From Fimbriiglobus sp043785105 (GTDB lineage: Bacteria; Planctomycetota; Planctomycetia; Gemmatales; Gemmataceae), in the NCBI GenBank assembly GCA_043785105.1, contig JAYVXO010000216.1, positions 1 to 64,000 on the forward strand: a stretch of 64,000 nucleotides of DNA, read 5' to 3'. Within the stretch, counting starts at the first letter, position 1. Each line of letters opens with the position of its first letter. The translations under genes and the position numbers were made by a program. Of this stretch, positions 56,805 to 64,000 are shown piece after piece. The notes under the pieces were generated by a model that saw only the letters and a list, made by a program, of their open reading frames with translations, was not told the origin of the DNA and made no database searches.

Positions 56805-59800
56805 ATGCCGACTTCGGCGGGTTCGTCTGATTTTGTGCCGTTGTTGCCCGCTTCGTTGGACGGAGCGGGAAGCAATCCGGACGACGCACCGACCATCATT
56901 ACGCCCAATCGCCAAGGATCGCCTTCGGACCCCAGTATCGGGTTGGCGATCGGCAGTATTTTGGGGCACTACGAACTGTTGGGGTCGGTCGGCGTGGGTG
57001 GCATGGGGGCGGTGTTGAAGGCCCGCGATCTGGAACTGAACCGGATCGTGGCGCTGAAGATTCTCCCGCCGCGCATGGCCCGCGATCCCGATAGTGTCAC
57101 GCGGTTCAAGCAGGAAGCCCGTGCCGGGGCGTTGCTCGACCACGACAACATCGCCCGCGTGTTTTCGATCGGCGAAGACCAAGGCTTGCACTTCATCGCG
57201 TTCGAGTTCGTGGACGGCGAAAACCTGCGCACGCTGATCGAACGTCGCGGCACGATCCCACCGGCGGAGTGCGTGCGGTACATGCTGCAAGTCGCGGCGG
57301 GGTTGGCGCACGCCGTGACACGCGGTGTCATTCACCGCGACATCAAGCCAAGCAACATCGTTGTGACCACCGATGGCAAGGCGAAGATCGTCGATATGGG
57401 CTTGGCGCGGAACCTGTCGCAAAGCGTCAACGGCGGTTTGACCCAATCCGGGGTGACATTGGGCACGTTCGATTACATTTCGCCCGAACAGGCCATCGAC
57501 CCACGCCGGGTGGACATTCGCAGCGACATTTACAGCCTGGGGTGTGCGTTCTACCACGCGCTAACGGGGCGGCCACCCGTCCCCGAAGGCACGGCGGCGA
57601 AAAAACTGAACGCCCACCAGAACGAACCCGTCCTCGACCCACGAGTGCTGAACCCGCAAATCCCGGACGAACTCGCCATCATCTTGGCCAAGATGATGGC
57701 CAAGGACGCGAACCGGCGGTACCAGTCGCCGACCGAACTGATTGCCGTCCTCACCGCGATGGCACGACTACTGAACTTGTCGCCGGAAACGATGCTCCAA
57801 GACCCGAGTGCGTTGCCCGCCGATAGCTCGTCGGTGCAACTACTGCCCCAACCGCCGAAAATCTCCGTCGTCCTCGTCGCGGGAATTGCAGTGCTCGTCG
57901 CGGCGGTGGTGATTGCGATCAGCTTGTCGAACACGAAATCGTCGAACCCGATCGTTCCGAAAATGTTCGATACGAACGTGGGGTTGGTCAAGTCGTCACC
58001 ACCCGTTGTGGAAGGCTCCCTGCCGATTCCGCCGCCGCAACAAGTTGAACAAACCGTTGCCGTGGCGAACACGCTCGAACAGTTCGTCGCCGCGCTCAAA
58101 ACCCCAAGCGTCGTGGAAATTCAGTTGGAGCCGGGGCACCGCTACGACTTCACGCGGCTGTCTGCCGGGTTGGTCGTGCAATCGAAGAAGTTGTTGATCG
58201 AACCGAAGCCCAATGGCGTGGACACACGGGCCGGGCCGCCGATCATCCGGCTTGCCGCCGTGGCAGTCGATCCGCTGGCGCCGGGTACCAGTCGGGCCGC
58301 GTCGTTGACGTTTGCAAAAATGGAGTCGTTGGTGTTTCGCGGCGTGCAGTTTGAAATCGCGGAGGGGCCGTTCAACGAAGACCGCCCGGAACGGTTCGCG
58401 GGGTTAGTGGTGTCGGACGTGGGCAAACTGGAACTGCTGGAGTGTCGGTTCGACGCGGATCGAGACCTTCAAACCACGGATGTCATCGGGTTGTCAGTCG
58501 TTCACAGCAACCGCGAAACGGCGAATCTGGTGAGCGTGAGGAACACGTACTTCGGCCTCCGGCGTGGGGTCGCCGTTCAACTGAGCGGGCGCATCAACGT
58601 CGATGTTCAGGAGTGTGCGTTCACGCCCCACCCGGCGGTGTTCGCGCTGCGGGGTGACCCGGAAGAGAGTGAGACTTCCTCCGAACTCACGTTGCGAAGT
58701 TGCACGTTTTTGATGGAGAAGGGTGCCGTCATCGAAGCCGAAGCGAACGCCCGCTGGCTCGTTTCGGCGGGTTATTGTGTGTTCGGCACGCCGGCACCGG
58801 ACCCCGCGTTGGAGATGATGGCCGGGCAACCCGAACGCCGGGCGTCCGTCTTGCGGATGACGATCGACAAGCCGGACGATGCCCGGTTCCGCGGGCGGAT
58901 TGAGGAACCCAACGTCTACTACCGCGTCGATCCGTTTTCGACGCCGACCCGGAGTTACACCTTCGACGAGTGCAAACGAGACTGGACCCCGAACCCCGTG
59001 AGCGACGCGACCGCCGTCGAGTTGCGCACCGCACCCTGGGCGGCAACGGACCCGACTTTGGCACTCGGTGGCGCCAAACCCTGGGAAGCGTTCCGGCTGA
59101 AGACCACCTTGCGGGCGGTCCGAATCGCCCGGAGCGATGTCGTGATTCTGGGCGTGAAAGACCTGCCCCGTTCGGACGCTAAAATCTACGACCCCTGGCC
59201 GCCGCCTCGCCCTGAGTCGGCGACCGAACAGCGGGTGAAAATCGTCTACCCGAACGCCCCCGCCGAACTCAGGGCCGATTTACCGCGAAGCACGTACCTC
59301 ACGCTCGATGCCGCCATCGCGGAGGCAAAAGCCGACGACGTGATTCAGATCCGGCACGATGGCCAACTGGAAGTGCCGCAAACGACGATCGACCGAGCGA
59401 AGTTACGACTCACGATTAAACCGTACCCCGGTTCGACGCCGATTCTGATCGCGGCGAAAGACAACAACAAGCTCGATGCGTGTTTGTTCCGGCTGATTGA
59501 AGGACAACTCACGCTCGATTCGCTGGAGATTCGCCTGCGGCCCCGCAAGGGGCGATCAGAGAATTTCAAATCCCTGTCGGTCGTCTCGATCGTCGCGGGG
59601 CGGGAATGCACGTTGAAGAATTGCACGGTGACACTCGAAGAGAAGGAAGGCGAAGTCCTCACGGCGATTCTGTTAACTGATGCCGATGGCGAGATGCGCA
59701 CGGACAACGCCGCACCGCCTGTCGTCAAAATTGAGCAATCGCTGATCCGAGGCACCGGGCGCGGCATCTGGGTGCCCACGGCGCGGCCGTTCGACTTGAA

Positions 59801-60401
59801 CATCACCAATTCGATTCTGGCGCTGGCCGGGTCGGTCGTTGACATTGATCCACCCAGTCGCGTCCCCATGCCGTCCGCGATCGTGCGGGTGCAGTTGGAA
59901 CAAGTCACGGCGTTGCTCGGCGGGTCGTTCTTCAACCTCAACGCGGGCCGGACGGCTTTGGGTGCTAAGCCGCTGGGCTGGGTTCCCGTCGATGTCACCG
60001 CACGGCGGTGCCTGTTCGCGGCTTACGACGACACGCTGCCGTTCGTTACTGTCCTCGGTGCGGACCCTGCTTCGCTGAACCGAATGTTAACCTGGAACGC
60101 CGCGCGAACGAACTGGTACGCGAACTTCCCGCCCCGTGCCACCTGGATGGAACTGATCCCCGCCGATGACATGCAACTGACGAAAAACTACTCCGAGGCG
60201 GAGTGGTTCACGTTCACCGGGGAAAACGCCGCCAATTCTAGTGGGAAAGTGACGTTCACAACTCCCGCACCAATGATTCGCCGGAAGTTCACCACCGTCG
60301 AGTCCAAGCATCTGGCCGTGGAGCGTGTGGACATATCCGATGCGACACCGAATGAAGTGGGAGCCACGGTGAGCGAAGTGGCCAAGCCGAACGGGGATTA
60401 A
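56805..60401 (+). CDS. Transmembrane Ser/Thr protein kinase with beta-helix-like extracytoplasmic region
   Basis: 1198 residues. A Hanks kinase (about 55-325) has the glycine loop GVGGMG, Lys85 in ALKIL, HRDIKPSN with Asp179, and VDMGLA in place of DFG (Asp197 kept); it looks active. One membrane helix spans 353-376 (ISVVLVAGIAVLVAAVVIAI). The roughly 800 residues outside contain repeated short beta segments (LRSCTFLMEKGAVIE, LTLDSLEIRLR, LKNCTVTL, IEQSLIRGTGRGIWV) like right-handed parallel beta-helix proteins, which often bind polysaccharide. GGAGGGG upstream and the promoter at 56729 support the ATG at 56805. Its stop overlaps that of the opposing PII-like gene by 4 nt. Confidence 0.88.
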   Translation: MPTSAGSSDFVPLLPASLDGAGSNPDDAPTIITPNRQGSPSDPSIGLAIGSILGHYELLGSVGVGGMGAVLKARDLELNRIVALKILPPRMARDPDSVTRFKQEARAGALLDHDNIARVFSIGEDQGLHFIAFEFVDGENLRTLIERRGTIPPAECVRYMLQVAAGLAHAVTRGVIHRDIKPSNIVVTTDGKAKIVDMGLARNLSQSVNGGLTQSGVTLGTFDYISPEQAIDPRRVDIRSDIYSLGCAFYHALTGRPPVPEGTAAKKLNAHQNEPVLDPRVLNPQIPDELAIILAKMMAKDANRRYQSPTELIAVLTAMARLLNLSPETMLQDPSALPADSSSVQLLPQPPKISVVLVAGIAVLVAAVVIAISLSNTKSSNPIVPKMFDTNVGLVKSSPPVVEGSLPIPPPQQVEQTVAVANTLEQFVAALKTPSVVEIQLEPGHRYDFTRLSAGLVVQSKKLLIEPKPNGVDTRAGPPIIRLAAVAVDPLAPGTSRAASLTFAKMESLVFRGVQFEIAEGPFNEDRPERFAGLVVSDVGKLELLECRFDADRDLQTTDVIGLSVVHSNRETANLVSVRNTYFGLRRGVAVQLSGRINVDVQECAFTPHPAVFALRGDPEESETSSELTLRSCTFLMEKGAVIEAEANARWLVSAGYCVFGTPAPDPALEMMAGQPERRASVLRMTIDKPDDARFRGRIEEPNVYYRVDPFSTPTRSYTFDECKRDWTPNPVSDATAVELRTAPWAATDPTLALGGAKPWEAFRLKTTLRAVRIARSDVVILGVKDLPRSDAKIYDPWPPPRPESATEQRVKIVYPNAPAELRADLPRSTYLTLDAAIAEAKADDVIQIRHDGQLEVPQTTIDRAKLRLTIKPYPGSTPILIAAKDNNKLDACLFRLIEGQLTLDSLEIRLRPRKGRSENFKSLSVVSIVAGRECTLKNCTVTLEEKEGEVLTAILLTDADGEMRTDNAAPPVVKIEQSLIRGTGRGIWVPTARPFDLNITNSILALAGSVVDIDPPSRVPMPSAIVRVQLEQVTALLGGSFFNLNAGRTALGAKPLGWVPVDVTARRCLFAAYDDTLPFVTVLGADPASLNRMLTWNAARTNWYANFPPRATWMELIPADDMQLTKNYSEAEWFTFTGENAANSSGKVTFTTPAPMIRRKFTTVESKHLAVERVDISDATPNEVGATVSEVAKPNGD

Positions 60402-60709
60402 ATCTCGATCGCTTCCCAGGCGGTCGGGACCACGAACACTTTGCCATCGCCGATGCGTCCGGTGCGGGCGGCTTTGGTGACACGGTCCGCGAGTGCTTCG
60501 TAACGATCTGCGGTCACCCAGACGGTGATCTCGACCTTCGGCAGGTAGGCCATACTGAAATCGCCGCCACGGTACTTATCGAGATACCCTTTCTGGCGAC
60601 CGTAGCCCTTCGCCTCGCGCACAACACACAACTCGACACCGACTTCGGCGATGACTTGCAACACCGCTTCGGCGCGAAAGGGCTTCACCACAATCGTCAG
60701 GTGTTTCAT
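60398..60709 (-). CDS. PII-like signal protein without Tyr51
   Basis: 103 residues aligning to GlnB from the first residue (KHLTIVVKPFRAEAVLQVIAEVG). The T-loop start KGYGRQKGY and the B-loop TGRIGDGKVFV are conserved, so ATP/ADP binding is likely. The uridylylation site Tyr51 is Phe (RGGDFSMAYLPK), and the protein ends at EAIEI without the C-loop RIRTGE arginines. It therefore cannot be controlled by GlnD as in E. coli and may be a specialised PII paralogue. Its start overlaps the upstream gene's stop by 4 nt; no amtB or glnA is near. Confidence 0.87.
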   Translation of the reverse strand: MKHLTIVVKPFRAEAVLQVIAEVGVELCVVREAKGYGRQKGYLDKYRGGDFSMAYLPKVEITVWVTADRYEALADRVTKAARTGRIGDGKVFVVPTAWEAIEI

Positions 60710-61107
60710 GATGCACTGCTACTGCCGCTGCCACCCGAAATCGCCGTACCTGTTCCCCCGAAGCCACCGCGCGAAACTCCAGACGAACCACCCTGCACCG
60801 GGGCACCGCCACCGTAGCCGGGTCGGCCACCATACCCGCCACCGCCGCCAAAGAACAGCGGCAGGAATAACGGCACGTAGGACCGCCGGTGCGTGGACTG
60901 CTGCGTCGTGCTGTCCGCCGTCTGCGTCGTGTTCGGCGTGTCGGATGCAATGGCATCCGCACCAAACGAGTTACTGTCGGAGTCGATTGGTGCCGGGGTT
61001 GGTTCCGGCTCGTCGTCCTGCGGGGCCGGGAGCAAACAGCAACAGCAACTGCACATCATGGCAGTGCCGAGTAACACGAACGTGATGTTCCGACTTTTGC
61101 TCTTCAT
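60706..61107 (-). CDS. Gly/Ser-rich putative lipoprotein
   Basis: 133 residues. A basic start and hydrophobic stretch end in a cluster of Cys (MMCSCCCCLLP), giving several candidate lipobox cysteines. Then an acidic/Thr-Gln-rich linker, a short hydrophobic YVPLFLPLFFGGGGG and a Gly/Ser-rich tail. Low complexity throughout; no family. It sits 2 nt after DUF350 and overlaps the PII-like gene (ATGA), so the three are probably one operon. Confidence 0.72.
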   Translation of the reverse strand: MKSKSRNITFVLLGTAMMCSCCCCLLPAPQDDEPEPTPAPIDSDSNSFGADAIASDTPNTTQTADSTTQQSTHRRSYVPLFLPLFFGGGGGYGGRPGYGGGAPVQGGSSGVSRGGFGGTGTAISGGSGSSSAS

Positions 61108-61109
61108 GA

Positions 61110-61370
61110 TTATCCCACGATGGCTGCAGCCACGACGATCGCAATTGCCAACAGTAATGATCCGACCACAACGGCGACGGCCACACTACCTTCTTGCAGT
61201 TTCTTCTCGACATCCAGGTTCGGCGTGATCCACTCGAACACTTTATATCCTAGCATCAAAAGCAAGATCCCGAGTAATCCAAACGCCGCAGCGGAGATCA
61301 ACCCCGTCCCGAGGTGTTCGAGTGAGAACGAAAGCGAAAATGTGGTCGCTGTGGCGAAGAGCGGGTTCAT
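61110..61370 (-). CDS. DUF350 family membrane protein
   Basis: 86 residues, two to three membrane segments: about 20-43 (GTGLISAAAFGLLGILLLML) and 62-85 (AVAVVVGSLLLAIAIVVAA), joined by YKVFEWITPNLDVEKKLQEG, the conserved signature of DUF350. Many members have a tandem pair of this unit; this one has a single unit. DUF350 proteins often lie in envelope-stress clusters; here the partner genes are the Gly-rich lipoprotein and the PII-like protein. Confidence 0.85.
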   Translation of the reverse strand: MNPLFATATTFSLSFSLEHLGTGLISAAAFGLLGILLLMLGYKVFEWITPNLDVEKKLQEGSVAVAVVVGSLLLAIAIVVAAAIVG

Positions 61371-61397
61371 GGGCGGTCCTTGGACTAAAGGTCATCG

Positions 61398-61943
61398 TCA
61401 ATTCGCGGGCTGAATGCCGAAATCTTGGATCGTGAACAGCGGTCGAAAGTCATACCCCGTCAACGCTTCCCGCGCACCTTGAAGCCGATCGCAAATACAA
61501 ATCACCCGCACCACCGTGGCCCCCAACGCTTCCACGGCGTGGATCGCTTGCACGACGCTACCGCCGGTAGTGAGCACGTCATCAATCACAACGACTTTGT
61601 CGCCCGCCTTCACTTGGCCTTCAACCAGTTCTTGGCTGCCGTGGCTCTTGGCCTGCTTGCGGACGAAGAACCCCTCGACAACCCGGCCACTCCGATGGCA
61701 CGCCACCAGCGCCGCCGCCGCCAGCGGAATCGCCCCGACTTCCAGGCCGCCGATCGCATCCATTTTCAGGTCGTGCGTGGCCTCGTTCAGCAATTCGCCC
61801 AGCAGCGTGATTGCTTCGGCGTGGAACAGCACTTTCTTGGAATTGATGTAGTAACGGCTTTTCAGCCCCGATGCCAGCGTGAAATCACCGAACTGAACCG
61901 CCCGTTCCAGGAACAGTTCGCGGAGTCGATCCCGGTTGGACAT
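61398..61943 (-). CDS. pyrE: Orotate phosphoribosyltransferase
   Basis: 181 residues. Makes orotidine monophosphate from orotate and PRPP, the step before PyrF. The PRPP motif VVVIDDVLTTGGS and the upstream SGLKSRYYINSKKV and FVRKQAKSHG segments are typical. Its ATG at 61943 begins MSNRDRLRELF. It lies just upstream of the DUF350 operon on the same strand (27 nt), so it may share a transcript with it. pyrF is at 234-1127. Confidence 0.95.
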   Translation of the reverse strand: MSNRDRLRELFLERAVQFGDFTLASGLKSRYYINSKKVLFHAEAITLLGELLNEATHDLKMDAIGGLEVGAIPLAAAALVACHRSGRVVEGFFVRKQAKSHGSQELVEGQVKAGDKVVVIDDVLTTGGSVVQAIHAVEALGATVVRVICICDRLQGAREALTGYDFRPLFTIQDFGIQPAN

Positions 61944-62090
61944 GAGCGAAGCACCCTGACGTTTTCGTGTAGAATTGGAGTGAGTTATACCCCGACTTTC
62001 TTGGGCAGGCTATTATCCGGCGGGGGATTGTTGCTTAAGATGACGGCGTTCCGTGCGTACAACCCCTTCCTCCGACCGGGAGGTTCCGCG

Positions 62091-62453
62091 ATGGCCGATG
62101 CCAAGAAAACCTACACCGATGCCGAAATCACCGCGAAGTTGCTCGAACACGGCTTAAGTGAATGGTATCTCGAAGACGGCTGGATTCGACGGAAGTTCAA
62201 CACCGACGGTTGGCCGCAAACCCTCATGGCCGTGAACGCCATCGGCTACCTCGCGGAAGCAGCGTGGCACCACCCCGACCTCGCCATCACCTGGGGCAAA
62301 CTGTGGGTGAAACTCCAGACCCACGACGCGGGCGGGATCACCGACAAGGATTTTGAATTGGCCAAAAAGATCGAAGAAGTGGTACTGTATCGCCCCAACG
62401 GCGGCGCGCTGGGCAGCGGCAACCCCAGCAAGTTTGTGTTCAGCAAAAAATAG
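62091..62453 (+). CDS. Pterin-4a-carbinolamine dehydratase-like protein
   Basis: 120 residues. The family motif is intact: WHHPDLAITWGKLWVKLQTHDAGGITDKDFELAKKIE (shown in the sequence from about residue 65; the HHP and TH residues are catalytic). PCD recycles 4a-hydroxytetrahydrobiopterin made by aromatic amino acid hydroxylases; many bacterial members instead occur near molybdopterin or folate genes. The N-terminal 60 residues (ITAKLLEHGLSEWYLEDGWIRRKF) match. GGGAGG lies 7 nt before the ATG at 62091. Confidence 0.92.
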   Translation: MADAKKTYTDAEITAKLLEHGLSEWYLEDGWIRRKFNTDGWPQTLMAVNAIGYLAEAAWHHPDLAITWGKLWVKLQTHDAGGITDKDFELAKKIEEVVLYRPNGGALGSGNPSKFVFSKK

Positions 62454-62467
62454 CCAGAAAGCCCACG

Positions 62468-62497
62468 AAAGCCCACGGACGATCGTCCGTGGGCTTT
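62468..62497. terminator. Loop-free 30-nt palindrome with ACGATCGT centre
   Basis: A perfect palindrome beginning AAAGCCCACG, centre GACGATCGTC, 14 nt after the preceding stop. A partial copy of its left end (AAAGCCCACG) lies at 62458-62467. Same length, ends and centre as 29019-29048. Confidence 0.8.
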
Positions 62498-62528
62498 ACA
62501 TCACACTCCCCACTCAGGAAGTTTCCCC

Positions 62529-63764
62529 ATGAAACGCTGCCTCGCTCTGCTGCTCCTACTCTTTCCTTTAACTGCCACAGCCGCACCGCCAGTGCTGGAA
62601 GTCACGGGCGGCGCCACGACGCTCACCAACGTCGTGATCTCCGCACCATTGCCTGCGGGCTTTGATGCCGGCATCAACAGCATCACGCTCCCGGATGGAA
62701 TGCACATCCCTGCTCAGATCGGGGAAGGGTGGCTGCTGACTGACCCAGTCCGGGGCAAACGACTAACGTTCGTGTTGCCGAAATTACACGCCGGGGAAAC
62801 GTTGAAGCTTCGCCCTACGACGCTGAACTACGTGAAAGCACCGCTGGCGTTCCAGTTCAAGGAAACCCCCGGCGAGTACGTCGATTTGCTGTTCGACCAA
62901 CGCCCGGTGTTACGCTACATCAACAAGCCGCGCGATGGCACCACCAAGGACACGCACGAACTCACCTTCAAGCCGTACCACGGCGTTTTCGACCCGACGG
63001 ATGGCAAGTCACTCATCACGAGTACGGCCTACTTGTCCGCCGATAAGACCAAAATGTTCCCACACCATCGCGGCCTGTTCTACGGCTGGTTGAAGATTAG
63101 CTATGGGGACAAAACCGGCATCGACACGTGGCACGGTCGCAAAGGCGAGTACACCCAACACGAAAAAATGCTGCTCACTGAAGCCGGGGAAGTGTACGGG
63201 CAACACCGTGCAGCGATTAGTTGGCACGGCCAAGACGGCGCACGGTTCGCCGATGAACAACGGGAAGTAACGGCGTTCAACATGAAGGGCGGAACGCTCA
63301 TCGAATTCGCCTCCGTGTTGTCCACGAAACAACCCCTAGTGAAGCTCGACGGCGACCCGCAACACGCCGGGTTCCACTTCCGCGCGCACCAAGATGTCTC
63401 GGCAAAAGAAAACTCCAAGCAGACCGTCTACACCCGCCCCGACGGCAAAGACAAACCCGCTGCCACGCGAAACTGGCCCGCCCAAAAAGAACACGTGAAC
63501 CTGGCGTGGGACGCCATGAGCTTCACGCTGCACGGCAAACGCTACACCGCCGTGTACCTAGATCGCCCCGACAACCCCAAGGAAGCCCGCTTCAGCGAGC
63601 GTGACTACGGCCGCTTCGGCAGCTACTTCGTCTACGACCTGACCCCCGAAACCCCGCTCAAGGTGAAGTACCGCGTTTGGATTCAAGAAGGCGAATTGAC
63701 TGCGGATCAGTGCGAGAACCTGAGCCAGGGGTTTGTGCATCCACCCGCAGTCAGTGTGAAGTAA
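62529..63764 (+). CDS. Secreted PmoA/DUF6807 family protein
   Basis: 411 residues. A clear signal peptide (KRCLALLLLLFPLTATAA, cleavage near 19-20) sends it across the membrane. The remainder matches the PmoA-family domain DUF6807 (HELTFKPYHGVFDPTDG, FPHHRGLFYGWLKISYG, RFGSYFVYDLTPETPLKVKYRVWIQEG), despite the name not shown to be a methane monooxygenase and probably a carbohydrate-active or beta-sandwich protein. It is followed by a PQQ-propeller gene, a common pairing in planctomycetes. Confidence 0.88.
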   Translation: MKRCLALLLLLFPLTATAAPPVLEVTGGATTLTNVVISAPLPAGFDAGINSITLPDGMHIPAQIGEGWLLTDPVRGKRLTFVLPKLHAGETLKLRPTTLNYVKAPLAFQFKETPGEYVDLLFDQRPVLRYINKPRDGTTKDTHELTFKPYHGVFDPTDGKSLITSTAYLSADKTKMFPHHRGLFYGWLKISYGDKTGIDTWHGRKGEYTQHEKMLLTEAGEVYGQHRAAISWHGQDGARFADEQREVTAFNMKGGTLIEFASVLSTKQPLVKLDGDPQHAGFHFRAHQDVSAKENSKQTVYTRPDGKDKPAATRNWPAQKEHVNLAWDAMSFTLHGKRYTAVYLDRPDNPKEARFSERDYGRFGSYFVYDLTPETPLKVKYRVWIQEGELTADQCENLSQGFVHPPAVSVK

Positions 63765-63788
63765 GTTAAAGTTTACTTAGCCCACAAA

Positions 63789-63812
63789 GCCCACGAACGA
63801 TCGTTCGTGGGC
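63789..63812. terminator. Loop-free 24-nt palindrome with ACGATCGT centre
   Basis: A palindrome starting GCCCACGAACG with ACGATCGT at its centre; AAAGCCCACG-like flanks as at 62458. Lies 24 nt after the DUF6807 stop, before the next gene at 63851. Confidence 0.75.
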
Positions 63813-63850
63813 GTTCACCCACTTACTACTCCCACCCCAGGAACATCACA

Positions 63851-64000
63851 ATGCGGATCCTCGCCTTACTGTTAACTTTCACCGTGCCCGCCGTTGCACT
63901 AGCCGAAGATTGGCCGCAATGGCTCGGCCCGAACCGCGACGCCAAGTGGAACGAAACCGGGCTGATCGAGAAGTTCTCCAAGGACGGCCCCACGGTACTA
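63851..64000 (+). CDS. PQQ-binding-like beta-propeller protein, partial
   Basis: Only the first 50 residues fall in the window. A signal peptide (RILALLLTFTVPAVALAED) is followed by WPQWLGPNRDAKWNETGLIEKF, the start typical of planctomycete PQQ-like beta-propeller proteins exported to the periplasm. The rest lies beyond 64000. Confidence 0.82.
   Translation, partial: MRILALLLTFTVPAVALAEDWPQWLGPNRDAKWNETGLIEKFSKDGPTVL

Overview
The window comes from a planctomycete, most likely a member of the Gemmataceae. The evidence is gene content, not a search. It has a DUF4058 protein, a protein of the Verrucomicrobia/Planctomycetes-restricted Minf_1886 family, large ECF sigma factors fused to membrane-anchored C-terminal domains (one a DUF1559 domain), big Ser/Thr kinases, a PmoA/DUF6807 protein, a secreted protein with the LEDRTVP N-terminal motif, and moderately high GC with many intergenic palindromes.

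Layout. 0-9 kb: pyrF, a kinase-receiver-HD-GYP protein, a DUF4058 protein, purine nucleoside phosphorylase, a truncated leucine-rich-repeat protein, a TGS GTPase, a RicT/PSP1 protein, a Minf_1886-family protein and a small membrane protein. 9.4-25.2 kb: the transcription/translation core in canonical order: tRNA-Thr(TGT), tRNA-Tyr, tRNA-Gly, tRNA-Thr(GGT), tuf, tRNA-Trp, secE, nusG, rplK, rplA, rplJ, rplL, rpoB, rpoC. 25-39.5 kb: a MoeA-PBP fusion, a secreted FG-GAP protein, a DUF420-like membrane protein, a DmlA/TtuC-type dehydrogenase, a lipoprotein, a STAS/LamG pair, an unknown protein, a Cys-type formate dehydrogenase alpha subunit (the likely consumer of the molybdenum cofactor) and the first ECF sigma fusion. 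39.5-47.8 kb: RNase R carrying an in-frame repeat insertion, a YhaM-like HD exoribonuclease, a zinc-ribbon protein, a PKMT-like methyltransferase, a zinc-ribbon membrane protein and a trypsin-like protease. 47.8-50 kb: an AT-richer, gene-poor stretch with a frameshifted WD40 gene. 50-64 kb: icd, kamA, an ATP-grasp ligase, the second ECF fusion, a giant kinase with a beta-helix-like exterior, a PII-like/Gly-rich/DUF350 operon, pyrE, a pterin-4a-carbinolamine dehydratase, a PmoA-family protein and the start of a PQQ-propeller-type protein.

The most unusual content is non-coding. Four kinds of palindromic element recur: (i) composite nested-palindrome elements of about 100-220 bp at 1-152, 9127-9305, 20503-20723, 31639-31816, 42096-42190 and 56471-56679 (the last with 50-bp perfect arms); (ii) snap-back hairpins of 28-34 bp at 1128, 9646, 25161 and 37440; (iii) loop-free palindromes centred on ACGATCGT downstream of genes at 29019, 62468 and 63789; (iv) CCCTCCCCG-type palindromes that sit between genes at 45549 and 53281 but have also invaded the RNase R reading frame as three 90-bp, frame-preserving copies. 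No transposase accompanies any of them. The best protein-level candidates for new biology are the two ECF sigma fusions, one to DUF1559 and one to a metallopeptidase fold that has lost its zinc ligands, and the PII-like protein lacking Tyr51.
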